NCBI GenBank assembly: GCA_033032865.1
Contig: JAWHQI010000065.1
Coordinates: 3,844,001-3,908,000, forward strand
Direction: 5' to 3'
DNA from: Dactylorhiza incarnata
Taxonomy: Eukaryota > Streptophyta > Magnoliopsida > Asparagales > Orchidaceae
Length of the DNA stretch: 64,000 bases
Position 1 is the first letter of the stretch. Each line of letters opens with the position of its first letter. Positions 1 to 10,235 of this stretch are shown piece by piece. A program made the translations under genes and the position numbers. The notes below the pieces were generated by a model, which saw nothing but the letters and a program-made list of their open reading frames with translations, made no database searches and was not told the origin of the DNA.

Positions 1-412
1 TGCAATCCAGCACAAACTTTACCTTGCCAGCCTCTCCGCGAGATTGACCTGACCCACCGGCTAATGAGAGTACGACAGTGGAATCATCCAGGGCAATCCA
101 GCATAAAATTTACCTTGCCAGCCTCTCCGCGAGATCGATCTGACCCACGGGCTAATGAGAGCCCAACACCGGAATCATCTGGGGCAATCCAACACAAACT
201 TTACCTTGCTAGCCTCTCCGCGAGATCGACCTGACCCACCGGTTAATGAGAGCCCGGCAGCAGAATCATCTGGAGCAATCCAACACAAACTTTACCTTGC
301 AAGCCTCTCCGCGAGATCGACCTGACCCATCGGCTAATGAGAGCCCGGAAGCGGAATCATCCAGGGCAATCCAGCACAAACTTTACCTTGCCAGCCTCTC
401 ATCGAGATTGAA
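1..412 (-). repeat. 91-bp tandem repeat (about 4.5 copies), Tat-associated
   Basis: The word gcaatcca recurs at 2, 93, 184, 275 and 366, giving an exact 91-bp period with a few substitutions per copy. Each unit on the minus strand contains a 'ctctcattagcc...gggtcagg' segment that resembles the degenerate tail of the 83-bp satellite near 59260-59330 on the plus strand. It directly follows a gag fragment on the minus strand. Tat-lineage elements are known for satellite-like arrays in their untranslated regions, and this looks like one. It continues off the left edge. Confidence 0.85.
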
Positions 413-429
413 CTGACTTGGCCTGCACT

Positions 430-678
430 AGCCGGGATCTCACTCGCCGGGATTGCACTCATCTGGCTGGAGAAGAGCTCTCGCCCAGCGAGGTCTCGCC
501 CTGGCGCCTCGGCAGCTGTCTCCTTGCCTGCCCTCTGCCCTGGGGCATTCTCGCCAACTTCTGGCGGCGGAATCACCTGAGGGGCTGGGGTTGCGAAATC
601 ACCTCGCATCGATGCGAATGCAAACTGGATTGTCTCAAGGACCTCACTTCGGAGGTCTGCCAACATCCCTATCATCAT
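430..678 (-). pseudogene. Tat-like gag N-terminal fragment
   Basis: A minus-strand open frame starting at 678 reads a short helix-like segment (LRSEVLETIQFAFASMRGDF) followed by a proline-rich stretch. A similar arrangement occurs on the plus strand at 61409-61600 (IRWEVMKTLQHALTFAARSE, then proline-rich), and the sequence upstream of both also matches, so these are two copies of the same retrotransposon gag start. The frame runs on into the 91-bp tandem repeat and has no nucleocapsid or pol after it, so it is a truncated fragment. The gag assignment rests on context and similarity between the two copies, not on a strong domain signature. Confidence 0.5.
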
Positions 679-679
679 T

Positions 680-1330
680 GACGAGCCAGATGGTGGCAGA
701 CCACCGTGGCCGGCTTCTCATTCGGCCTCTCTCGCCATGTCCACCCCCTGAGAATTTCTTGTACTAGTTGTTTTCCACTCACCGCACTAAAATGTTGGAA
801 CCAGTATTTGGCCCAACGAGGAGTTCGGACCCCTATGAAGGGGGGCAGCTAGCACCTACTGGTCCTAAAGAGGAACCTGACTGGAGACTTAGAACTAGAC
901 ACGGACCCTTGGCTACAGCGTGGAGGTCCCACCACACACCCGGAAGATCTTTAGAGCGCTTCCCCTCCCAAGCTAACTATGGAACCTACGGAGGAAGAAG
1001 CCAAGAATTCCAATCCTCTCCAAAGGAGCACTTCAGGGTCTATATATAGTTTTTCTCCACTGGCTTGCTAATAGCGTACCTTCGCCTTTTGGTTTTACTA
1101 AATGCACTCCAGAATGGTCTGCTAACAGCTAAACCCCGCTGTTTTAAGAGGCTATAGGCAGTTCACCAAGGGTATTCAGGTAAATTCACCTTCAGATCCC
1201 TTTAGATGAGTGGTCCGTGAAGGCACCACTAGCTTGACTCCCGCATGCCTGACTCCCTAGCACCCGCAGGGCAAATGGTCCATGAAGGCACCACTCGCTG
1301 GGTCTTCAGTATTCTGGGCGAGTGGGGGTC
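680..1330 (-). mobile_element. LTR and leader of a Tat-type Ty3/gypsy element
   Basis: Read on the minus strand, blocks here match the plus strand at about 60890-61340: a 'ggtgggacctccacgct' block (minus, near 920; plus, near 61168), a 'caacatt..ggtgcggtgag' block (minus, near 790; plus, near 61308), and an 'aatttac...gcggggt/agtcacgctgttrgcag' block. The matched blocks are in the same order in both places and are followed by the gag-like frame in both. I infer LTR R/U5 plus leader. Exact LTR ends could not be fixed. The element is old: the matches are interrupted by many substitutions and small indels. Confidence 0.65.
1040..1051 (-). promoter_or_regulatory. TATA box of the Tat LTR
   Basis: The minus strand reads aactatatatag inside the LTR-like block and upstream of the leader/gag order. 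It is the only strong TATA-like string in this block, so it is the likely core promoter of the old element. Confidence 0.5.
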
Positions 1331-1374
1331 CGACCCCTCACATGCCCAGCTGCCGATACATCCGCACCTATATC

Positions 1375-1690
1375 GTGCAAATACAGGGTTGTACTACCAG
1401 AGCTTGGTATTTCTTCAATACGTGATCTCTGGTCTCAAAGGTTCCATTTACTTGAGACGCCATTACTAGAGAATCTATTTTGACTTGAACATCTTCGATT
1501 CCCATTCTCTTAAGAATCTGAGTCCGACGAGCAAGGCATCATATTCTGCTTGATTGTTTGTCATTGGAAAATAGAACTTTAAGGCTTGATCTAGCCAAAC
1601 CCCATTAGGTTTAATCAAAACAACTCCAGCAGCGGATGAATTCCTTCCCGAAGCTCCATCAACAAAAATTGTCCAGGCAAGAGGTACTCA
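1375..1690 (-). pseudogene. Second (archaeal-type) RNase H of Tat-lineage gypsy, broken
   Basis: The minus strand encodes WTIFVDGASGRNSSAAGVVL, then MTNNQAEYDALLVGLRFL, then (after a frameshift near 1500) VQVKIDSLVMASQVNGTFE. The acidic residues of FVDGAS, NQAEYDA and KIDS fit the catalytic set of the extra RNase H found in plant Tat/Ogre elements. A stop codon at about 1688 separates it from the first RNase H. The domain is cut near 1380, where the LTR-like block begins, so the rest of the ribonuclease and the integrase are missing. Having two RNase H domains in a row is the main reason for placing this pol in the Tat lineage. Confidence 0.8.
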
Positions 1691-2122
1691 AATATCTTTC
1701 TCTGAGCTAGGTTCCTTTGCATCGATAATGAAATCTGCTAGCCCCTGAGCTTTGATCGCTACTCTGGGAATGCAGGATATATCAAATTTACTTAGCTCTA
1801 TTGCCCACTTTGCCAATCTACCAGAGTGTTCTGGCTTCTCCAACACATTCTTCAATGGGAGGTCGGTGACAACCTGAATTGAATGAGCTTGGAAGTAGGG
1901 TCTCAATCTTAGGGCAGAAGTCACAAGCTTCAAGGCTAGCTTCTCAAGGATTGGATATCGAGTCTCCGCATCCTTTAAGATTTTGCTCACATAGTAGACC
2001 GAAAATTGCCTCTTCCTCTCTTCCCTAACTAGCACTGAATTGATGGCATCGGAGCCAACTCCAAGGCATAGGAAAAGGTCTTCTCCCTCTCTCGGGCTTT
2101 GGAGCAAGGGAGTCGATGTCAA
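1688..2122 (-). pseudogene. RT-linked RNase H of Tat-lineage gypsy
   Basis: The frame reads a typical RT-associated RNase H: LCLGVGSDAINSVLVREE, then YYVSKILKDAETRYPILEKL, then VVTDLPLKNVLEKPEHSGRL and LSKFDISCIPRVAIKAQGLA. This order (glyco-like strand, 'tryp...E', 'TD.PL', tether) is that of plant Tat elements. In these elements the expected motif has an acidic residue where this copy has GS, so the enzyme is probably dead. The region between this frame and the RT (2123-2326) is also recognisable as connection sequence but is out of frame. The element lies on the minus strand and is interrupted upstream at 3030 by the copia LTR. Confidence 0.8.
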
Positions 2123-2326
2123 CTGCTTCTTGAGTTGATTGAAAGCATCATCACACTCCTTTGTCCACTCAAACTTAGCTCTTCCCCAGAGAGTTTTTAA
2201 AAACGGGGCACTTTTATCTCATAAAAGAGAGATAAAAATGGCTTAGGCCTACCATCCTTCCTCCTAATTGTTGAACTTCTTTTGGGGATTTAGAAGGTGA
2301 CATCTCTAGAATGGCTTTATCATGAT

Positions 2327-3030
2327 TCAGTTCCAACCCCTCTGGAGTGAGGAGATGGCCGAGAATTTCCCTTTGCTAGCTCCAAAAACACACTTCAATG
2401 GATTCAATCTCATATCGAAGGCCCGGAGAATTGCAAACATCTCTGTGAGATCGCTAAGATGAGATGAATAAAACTTTACTTTTATTAGGAGGTCATTGAC
2501 ACAGACCTCTAAATTTCTTTCTTTTTGGTTTTTAAGGACGGTGTCCATCATTTTTCGATAAGTCTTACCGACATTTTTTATCCCCAAAGGCATGACGAGA
2601 TAGCAAAAACAACCATCATTCGTGATGAATGAGGTGTGAGGAATATCGGGCTTGTGCATTCGTATTTGGTGATATCCTGAGAATGCATCTAAAAAACTCA
2701 TACAAGAATACCCAACCGCGGAATCACCTAAAGAATCTATCTGAGGCAAGGGGCAACAATCATTGGGACAAGCTTTATTGAGTTTGGTAAAATCTACACA
2801 CATGCGCCACTTTCCACAGGCCTTTTTAACCATTATAACATTCAATACTCAATCTGGGTATTGAATCTCCTGAATGAACTTAGCCTTCAGCAGCTTTTCC
2901 ACCTCCTCTCGAATTGACTGAGCAAGGGTCTCCGCCACAACTCTTTTCTTTTGCTTGATTGGGATGAAGATGTGATCGATGTTGAGGTGATGGAAAACAA
3001 CATCCGAATCAACTCCCGGCATGTCATCCG
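2327..3030 (-). pseudogene. Tat-lineage reverse transcriptase, inactivated
   Basis: Two minus-strand frames (3079-2849 and 2845-2327) give VEKLLKAKFIQEIQYPD, then after a stop KKACGKWRMCVDFTKLNKAC, SFLDAFSGYHQIRMHK, SFITNDGCFCYLVMPLGIKN and LNPLKCVFGASKGKF. This is a Ty3/gypsy RT of the Tat type. The catalytic YxDD box reads CVNDLL, so the first aspartate is asparagine and the copy could not polymerise DNA even without the stop. The N-terminal part runs into a copia LTR that starts at 3031, which interrupts it. Confidence 0.88.
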
Positions 3031-4206
3031 TGTTGGATATGTGTGTCACATCCACTTGTTTGAGAATAACAAATACCAAATTGTATTTGATCTTGCTTGT
3101 CGTGTATTTATAGTGTGCAGGAACTATATATGCATTACTCTACAGGAAGAAAGCAGCTTGGAACCAACAAACTGAGCTGAAGAACTACCGCCATCTTTAG
3201 GGTTTAACGCAGGCTCTAGCGCTACCGCCTGGCGCTAGCTCCAGTTCGTGCCACAACGCCACGTCGCCGATGGTTTCGCAACCGCTCCACATGAACGCTA
3301 CCGCAGGCGCTAGGAGCTACTGCAGGCGCTAGCGAGAAATTCCATAAATTGGAGCTTTCTTTCTCGTTTTGGACATCCATCTAAAGAGATTGCTTGTGCC
3401 ACAATTCCATTGCTGTTATGCTACCGAAGATGGATCTCCCACAAAAAGCTTAAAGAGAATTATGGAGGAGGACTACGTCACGCTACATCCGAAGGACGAT
3501 CGCTTTGACCTCGCTCATACTACAGTGATCCTTCATCTCCAACTTCAGAAGATCTAATATAGGGAGTTTTTATTGTTGTTATCATTATTTTCATTTAATT
3601 CCATTTTGTAACCGTATAGAGAATTCACCTTGTGTTGGCGACTAGCTCCTTGCGCGGCTTAGGGGGTAATTCACCACGTGAGTTGGTGACTAGGTCTAGG
3701 AGATTAGATCTAGGGGGTGCTCGAGGCCATATCAGGGGAAGGATTGGCTAGAGCGGCTTGAGGTCATATCCGGGGAAGGATTGGCTAAAGCCAACCGGTT
3801 CGTGGGGATACGAGTCGGTATAGAAAAGGAAAAATCTCTTTCATTTGTACGCCTCCGATTTCTAGCGATATTGAAATCAAATTTATGTAAACACCTTTTT
3901 ATATAAATACAATCATGTCTCTATTTGTGTTTACTTGATTTCTCTCCTTTGGCTTTATCTCTATAATATTGGTTACTAAGTTATCAATTCTAATTACTTT
4001 ATCTAAATTATTTATTTCAGTCTCTTTCATCATAAAACAATTTAGTGCTTGCTTCTAAACTTGGATATTATGATATTCTCTTAATTTAGCTAAATTGTTA
4101 TTTTGCCTTCTCCTATTATAAAACAATTTAGTAAATCGCCTACAAATTCAAAAAGAATTTTATTCCCTTATTCACCCCCCCTCTAAGGGCGTCTATCGAT
4201 CCAACA
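3031..4206 (+). repeat. 5' LTR of gag-only copia element 1
   Basis: The LTR begins tgttggat and ends atccaaca, a perfect 8-bp terminal inverted repeat, and is followed at once by a Met-tRNA-type primer binding site. Length is 1176 bp. Its first about 130 bp recur at 10072-10201, after a polypurine tract, as the 3' LTR. It has several GC-rich words of the type 'ggcgctagc' at 3210-3335 just upstream of a TATA-like ccataaatt (3342-3350). It is inserted into the Tat RT. Confidence 0.93.
3205..3350 (+). promoter_or_regulatory. GCGCTAGC-type motif cluster and TATA-like box, element 1 LTR
   Basis: Within about 130 bp there are repeated words such as ctagcgctaccgcctggcgc, ctaccgcaggcgctag and tgcaggcgctagcg, several of them inverted with respect to each other, ending 6-10 bp before tccataaattgg. 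The same words sit upstream of the TATA box in the LTRs of copia-M and element 2. Inferred to be U3 promoter elements. Confidence 0.55.
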
Positions 4207-4208
4207 AG

Positions 4209-4219
4209 TGGTATCAGAG
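4209..4219 (+). other. Primer binding site (initiator Met tRNA), element 1
   Basis: The string tggtatcagag begins 3 nt after the LTR end. It is the standard plant copia site complementary to the 3' end of initiator methionine tRNA. Confidence 0.92.
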
Positions 4220-4255
4220 GCAGGTTATTCCAAATCGGTTTAAAAACACGGAATA

Positions 4256-4867
4256 ATGGCGTCTCATGATCTCGCTTCGACTAGTGGCGAAAACTTTTTT
4301 ATAAATGAAAAATCTTTGGCACCACCTTTATTTGAATGCAAAAATTATAATGGGTGGAAAACTCTTATGGAAAAATTTCTTAAATCTTTGGATATTGAGG
4401 TGTGGAATATTACAATTAAATTGCCCCCAAGTATTCTTAATAAAAATGAAATGCTTTTAAATGCCAAATCAATGAATAGTCTATATTGTGCATTAGATCA
4501 AAATATTTTCAAACTTATTTATACACTTCCTACTGCTTATGAAGTTTGGAAATTTCTTGAGAATACTTATAGTTTTCCTTCCACAGATGATGAACAAGAG
4601 GAATTCCTTATGGATCCAAGAGAAGAAATCGACAAAGACTCATGCTTGGAGGAAGATCCATCCAAGAGAGAAACAATATTGAACTCAATTGATGGCAAAA
4701 CATCAAGCAAAAGAGAAGACGGAAACTATAACAAGGTAAGAAAATCTAAATCTTCTCTTTTTGTAACAAATTCTATTTCTACATTTCGTATGCTTAAATT
4801 TGCTAAATGTAAAATTTCAAAGTTGAAACATGCTAATTCAAAATTACGTTTAGAAAAAAAACTTTAA
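4256..4867 (+). CDS. Copia gag (N-terminal part), element 1
   Basis: The start at 4256 (MASHDLASTSGENFF) is 37 nt after the PBS and matches the start context of gag in copia-M and element 2. Residues about 24-110 carry the plant copia gag pattern: PPLFECKNYNGWKTLMEKFL, SLDIEVWNI, AKSMNSLYCALDQNIFKL and YEVWKFLENTY. The second half of the usual gag domain (the 'EGTSQVK..LQLESEYEKF' block seen in the other copies) is missing: the frame jumps to an acidic and serine-rich spacer and ends in a lysine-rich tail at a run of A (4854-4862). The remainder continues in another frame. The protein would form virus-like particles if functional; no pol follows, so the element depends on a helper. Confidence 0.75.
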   Translation: MASHDLASTSGENFFINEKSLAPPLFECKNYNGWKTLMEKFLKSLDIEVWNITIKLPPSILNKNEMLLNAKSMNSLYCALDQNIFKLIYTLPTAYEVWKFLENTYSFPSTDDEQEEFLMDPREEIDKDSCLEEDPSKRETILNSIDGKTSSKREDGNYNKVRKSKSSLFVTNSISTFRMLKFAKCKISKLKHANSKLRLEKKL

Positions 4868-5709
4868 AGCAAACGCTAAAGTAGAATCTTATATTGATGT
4901 TTCAAATTCTCTTTCATGCTCTTTAGTTAAAATTCCTACTCCTTGTTTAGATTGCAATCTTTTAAAAGAAAAATTCAAGGATATTGAAAAAGGGCTCTTA
5001 GTTTCTAAAGAACATAATGAAAAATTGATAGTTGAAAATGATGCTTTAACTTGTAAGTTAATACAATTAAAATCTTTTGTTGAAAATTTTCTAATGTCAA
5101 GTAATGATTTTCATCATGAGATTTTGAATAACAAGGATGAATTAACTTACAAAATCATTTCTAAAAAGGACCATTTTCACACAGTAACTCAAAAGGAGTT
5201 TATTTTCAAAAAGAATTATGATCTTCACAAAATTCATAAGAGTCACTATTATAAGTCTCAATATATTTTCAATCATGACTCAAATTTAAAATCTCTTTTT
5301 CATGAAAATCAAATTATAAAATCATTTCCTTCACATTATAAGAGTATGTCTATAAGAAAGAGTGGAAATGAAAATCATCAAAATAAGAACCAATCATTTA
5401 ACAAATATTATTACCCACTCTTTCAACAATCACTCTTATAAACTTTCAAAGAATCCATATAATAAAATTCTTTATGATTATCAACATCAAGCTATTTTGA
5501 AAAATAATTTGAATAAACATAAACCCCCAATAAATTATTTTTCAAACAACTATCATCATATAAAGATGTCACATAATCATTATATGGATTTAAGTCATAA
5601 ACAACCAATGTATGAATGGAGACCCATAAAGAAAAATGACATATCATCTTTAATTAAAAATGTCCATTCAACATTATCTTCCGAAAAGCCACCACGATGT
5701 ATTTGAGTA
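4868..5709 (+). pseudogene. gag spacer with coiled coil and WRP/WIPKS tail, element 1
   Basis: After an A-run frameshift, the frame at about 4868-5441 continues a gag spacer: SCSLVKIPTPCLDCNLLKEK, FKDIEKGLLVSKEHNEKLIV and ENDALTCKLIQLKSFVENFL, a likely coiled coil, then a basic, asparagine- and histidine-rich region. A second frame (5362-5706) ends with PMYEWRPIKKNDISSLIK, and beyond its stop 'VPKGTIPLGPLWIPKS' can be read. The same ending (PMYEWRPKIKDEMLTPL ... GITTLGLLWIPKSFI) occurs at 50645-50848. These elements seem to belong to a family with this shared C-terminal domain. I do not recognise a zinc knuckle here. Confidence 0.55.
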
Positions 5710-5780
5710 CCCAAAGGAACCATCCCACTTGGTCCCCTTTGGATACCTAAATCTCTTATTCATTAGTATCCTATCATTTG

Positions 5781-5828
5781 CATGAAGTAGAATCAATTAA
5801 AAATGAAATATCAATACTCTACTTCATG
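5781..5828 (+). other. Conserved 11-bp stem hairpin after gag, element 1
   Basis: catgaagtaga (5781-5791) and tctacttcatg (5818-5828) are perfect inverted repeats with a 26-nt AT-rich loop. The same stem with a different loop lies at 50845-50891, at the same place after the WIPKS-type tail. Confidence 0.7.
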
Positions 5829-7860
5829 ATGTGCTTTATTTCTTTTACTCTTGTTTGTTTAGTATTTTTTTTGATCCAACATGTTTATGGTCTCTTTGTA
5901 TTTCATAAGATATGACTTACAAATCTTAAGCCTAATGTTTTAACAAATCAAATTGAATTAAAATTGAACATAAAGTCATATGTTTTTAAAAGTGACATAT
6001 CACTCATTTTTTATATGTTTTATCCTTTTTAAATTCACGGCCTACAAATGTCTTATATTATATTTATAAATTGAATGCTAAATTTGCTAAATGATATTAT
6101 CAAGACTAATGAAATTACTTTCAAAATTGGATTTAAATGGACTTTTAGGGGTCTTAGGCTAAAAATATTAAATGCACAACTTATTGTATATTTGTCTAAT
6201 TTTTTTGTTGCATATGATAGCCCCTATATTGAAAAATCATAATCAAGAAAATTCGGAATTAATGATATAAAAGAAACCATTTGTTTTTAAATCAAAAATT
6301 GTAACTCAAAATTATAAATCAAAAACTATGAGTTGCTAACGCCACTGGTAGCTTATTTTCCTAAAAAAAATTCTAATTTCTCTAATTATTATTTTCTGAA
6401 AAATTATGTTAAGTATCATTATCTTCTACTTTCAGATACCTTGTATTAAAATCAAATAGAAAATTTACAAAACAATTTAAAATAACCAAAACATTTTTTG
6501 TTCTTTATATATATATAATATAATATTAACTTTACAAGCAGTCACTACATATTAAAAAGGATGAATATGAACTATATAATCACCACCATGATCTATTAAT
6601 ATCATAAGCTAAAATTCACTATAATCATATATCATAATTCATGATCTAACAAGAATTATCTTAAATCAACTAATATTATCAACCTTAAGAATTTTGAAAT
6701 ATATGATGGCTTTTGGTATTATAGTTTCATATCTTGTTTTGTGTGTGATATGCATCTCTATTGTTTGCATGTATTTAGACCTTAGAATCATCTTGTATCA
6801 TTAAGTTCAAATCAAAAGTTTAATCATTCCTTTCTAGGTCTAAAGAAAATTAACTTGAAATCTTCTCATATTACATGCAACATTATCTCCATTAAATCAT
6901 ATATAATAACATTGCATTCAAACTCATCATCCTAGCATCACTTCTTAGTTTATGCTTAAATTTATATGCTAGGTATAACATCTACAATGTTATTCAAATT
7001 TTATGATAACTATGTGATTTGAAATTATAATCGAATACTAAAATTCCAACAAACACATAGTTTATGGATTAATCATTAGAATATATATGAATATTGTATC
7101 ATGAATCATATATTATCATGCAAAACCAAATACCAATAAATTCAATTATTGAATGCAATTTTATTTCAAAACTATATATTTGTGATCTGTGTCTTTGATA
7201 TGATTGCAAGATCATCATTTTCTAGACTTACAAATCAATCTTGCTCATTCAAAAGAAAATCACCAAATCATATTGTCATAAGTCTAGAAGGAATAGAATT
7301 CACATACATCATGATGATCTAACATATATTCTATGCAAAATTCTCTATAATCATAAATCATAATTCATGTTCTATCAAGAAATATCTCAAATCAACAATG
7401 TCTATCACCTAGGAATTATGAATCTTATGATAAAAATATGAATTATGTTTTTCTTTCCATTATTTGGTGTATTGACTTGCTTTGCTATTGATTGCATGTA
7501 TCTCACATATATGTAGACTCTAGAATCAACTTTGTAATAATACGAATAAATCAAACTAAATCATTAATTTATTCTAGATCTATAATTTGAAACTCTATTT
7601 TGGAATACATGCAATATTAATATTAATTTTATGACGTGATATTAAACCCAAAACTCATCATACTAGCATTATCACTTATTGAATATTAGTAATTGTGCTA
7701 GTTATCTCATATCGTCATCTCCTAAAAAGTAGAGAAACTATGTGGCTTTATATGTTTCTATAATTCTTCACTTTAAACTAAAACCATAGTTTATAAATCA
7801 ACCCATAGTTTAAAAGCATAGGTTGTCCAAAAGATTATTCAGCTATGACTTCATATCTCA
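5829..7860 (+). other. AT-rich non-coding interior of element 1 with a diverged duplication
   Basis: There is no protease, integrase, RT or RNase H here, in any frame. The stretch 6590-7080 is similar in order to 7310-7810 (shared words such as 'atcataattcatg', 'caaatcaac', 'gattgcatgtat', 'aactcatcat.ctagcat', 'aactatgtg'), so an old direct duplication of about 720 bp makes up much of it. A GC-containing word at 6333-6352 (gctaacgccactggtagc) corresponds to motifs inside the spacer of copia-M and element 2. Confidence 0.6.
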
Positions 7861-7904
7861 CAATAGCGGGGGCGTAGAGTTGTATGTATTAGAGACCTAA
7901 CCTC

Positions 7905-8080
7905 TAAGTCATGTCTTGTCCTTAACCGGAGAGGGTTCTAGTGGGGCCTTGCGAGGCACTGGGGGAAAGAGTGCTAGGTTGAGCGTTCTCTAGTGTGTGC
8001 ATATGGGACTAACACCTCAACCTATGACATGTGTGCAGCTCCTCATGCCCATCTGTCACTTAGTACGAGGCTAGGGTGTA
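7905..8080 (+). other. Conserved GC-rich structured block in element 1 interior
   Basis: Within an AT-rich region there is a GC-rich block with 'ggccttgcgaggcactggg', 'aggttgag' and 'ctcaacct' (inverted pair) and 'gcagctcctcatgccc'. The same block exists at 42655-42714 joined to 50182-50290 (it was split by the chromovirus insertion). No open frame is conserved, but the inverted pairs are, so a structured RNA segment is a better guess than coding. Confidence 0.5.
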
Positions 8081-8299
8081 GACATTTAGTCCGGGTAATT
8101 TTTTAATCTTAGGACATACTTATATTACTCACTGCATGAACTTTTTATTTACTTATCACTTGAATCATGCATATTTTGGGTTGTTCAAAATTTGTCCTCT
8201 TGTGTTTTGCATAATTTATTTATTTTTGTGCTTAAATGATTTTATAAAACTCAAGTGTTTAAAAAAGCCAAAGTTTCATGCACATTTGATCCACCTAGG

Positions 8300-10058
8300 G
8301 ATCTCCAAAAATTCTGAAATTTCTGCATGACACTACTCTAAGGACACTTAATCAAAATCAAAAATTGAAAAATTTCAATTCCTCAAAAAATCATGTACTG
8401 TTTCCCGCGCCAACACTAGCGCCGATGCTAGCGCGGGTTTGTGATTTTTCTGTGTTTTAAAATTTCTAAAAATCTATAAAAATATGTTAGTTCATATGTA
8501 CTACTTATTTGTTGTGTTTCTGGCTTTTGTTATTTTTGTTTTATTCATATTATGAAAAATCAACTACAAAACTTTAAAATTCAAAAATACAAAAATATGT
8601 TTTTGTGTTTTTTTTCCTGTTTCTTTCATTAAAATTTTTCAAAACAAAAAACATTGTATGATCTTTATTGCTAATATCAAGCATGTATGAATTCTATTAT
8701 TTAGAATTATCTACAATGTTAAAACTTGTTTCTTCATATTACTATGAACATTGTTTTGTTTTATCATGCTTTGATATATCTATTTAAAGTGCATCAATTG
8801 TATCTAAAAAATGTGTAGAACCAAGCTTAGCATGCCTCTAAGTATGAGTAAATGTATTGTGATTGATAATGATACTTTTACACTCATTTATGTTTGGTAA
8901 TGTACATGTGTGTTTAAATTTAAAATGCTTGCTTGTGTATTGTAATTGTACAATGAATTAAAATATGCATAAGTTTATTATCTACACTACATTTGAATTG
9001 CACTTAAAAATTAAGAAAAGTGGTTAGAAAATTTATTGTGTTGGGTTTGCAAAACAAGTGTATTCGGAGAATGTTGTCTCACAAAAGTGAACAAAAAACT
9101 GGACAAATATAACTCCACAAAGCACTACTTGAACCTCCTGATAAGTCTTCATAAGTATTGTAAGGTTGAGCACCTTGGAAAGAATAGTAAAGTGTCTTGT
9201 GCAAACCTTGGTTATTACACCACTTTGTTAAAAATTATGTGTATTAAAAGTGTGTGAAAGTAATGTACTTGTGTTTAATTGTGTACTTTACTCTACATAT
9301 GTCTTGTATTTTGTGATTTAAATCATTTGTTAACATTGCTCAAAATACACTTATGTACACTTCATTATTTTTCATAACACTTCTTCTCATGAGTATTGGA
9401 TTCTAATGCTTTATCTATACTACTCTTTATATAAGAAATGCACTAGATAACCTAGCATGATCTCTACAATGTTTTTGGTATCTCTTAAACTTGAAATTAA
9501 GTAACATTGTAGTATAATCTCTTTTTGATTTGTTCATTTCATGCTTGGTATCTTTATGAAAAACTTTGAGATTTCAAAAAGGTTAAAACATCTTGACATT
9601 TTGAACTTAAACTCATATTTATATTTATGCATTTCATGCTTACAAAAAGATGTCTCTTATAATCTTCCGCTTGCTTACAACTCTTATCTTTTTATTTGAA
9701 ATCTCTTATATATACTATGCTTAAACTCTTTATCTTTATCTATATTATAAAAGCTCGATCATGCTTTATCTTGCCTCCTTACTACCCTCACCCCACCTTC
9801 TTTTGATAATACCAAAAGGGGGAGATTAATTGAAGAAATCTAGAGGAGAAATCTAGAAGATTAAGGGGAGACTAATTCATGTAATCTATCATTTATGGGG
9901 AGTAAAACATAAATTTCATTTATGTATGGGGAGCATTAAGATAGGGGGAGTATGCACTATTCTCAAGCTTATCATATACTATAGTTGCAATTTTTGCTTG
10001 CTTATCATTTACCATAAACACCTTTGTTCATAACTTGCTAAGAGGATTTGTTATTATC
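8300..10058 (+). other. 3' untranslated region of element 1
   Basis: Homologous along most of its length to the copia-M 3' UTR on the minus strand (14800-12256): for example the 'cacttaatcaa.atcaa' segment, the cccgcgc..gcgcggg hairpin (8404-8437), the 'tgcaaaacaagtgtattcgg' segment (9047-9066) and 'aggttgagcacctt' (9161-9174). Small frames here (8136-8330, 9036-9257) have no counterpart protein in the other copy and are not credible genes. Confidence 0.7.
8404..8437 (+). other. 3' UTR GC-rich hairpin, element 1
   Basis: cccgcg pairs with cgcggg and, inside it, ctagc pairs with gctag around a gccgat loop, leaving a small bulge. The homologous place in copia-M (14631-14665, minus) has two 10-bp palindromes gcgctagcgc 8 nt apart. 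Position and pairing are kept while the sequence differs. Confidence 0.6.
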
Positions 10059-10070
10059 AAAAGGGGGAGA
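10059..10070 (+). other. Polypurine tract, element 1
   Basis: aaaagggggaga lies one base before the 3' LTR start, the position of the plus-strand primer. A second 'aaaagggggaga' lies at 9824-9835, an upstream copy that may act as a central or earlier tract. Confidence 0.85.
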
Positions 10071-10071
10071 T

Positions 10072-10201
10072 TGTTGGACATGTGTGTTACTTCCCTTTGT
10101 TTGAGAATAACAAATCCTAAATTGTATTTGATCTTGCTTCTCGTGTGCTTATAGTGTGCATGAACTATAGGTGCATTACTCCACAGGAAGAAAGCAGCTT
10201 A
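10072..10201 (+). repeat. 3' LTR of element 1, truncated
   Basis: Begins tgttggacatgtgtg and matches the 5' LTR (3031 on) through 'caggaagaaagcagctt', then stops matching at about 10201. About 1.05 kb of the LTR is missing; the next 34 bp are AT-rich and then a different copia LTR begins. Confidence 0.88.
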
Positions 10202-10235
10202 TTAATTAAATATCGTATTGCTAAATGGTCAGTAT

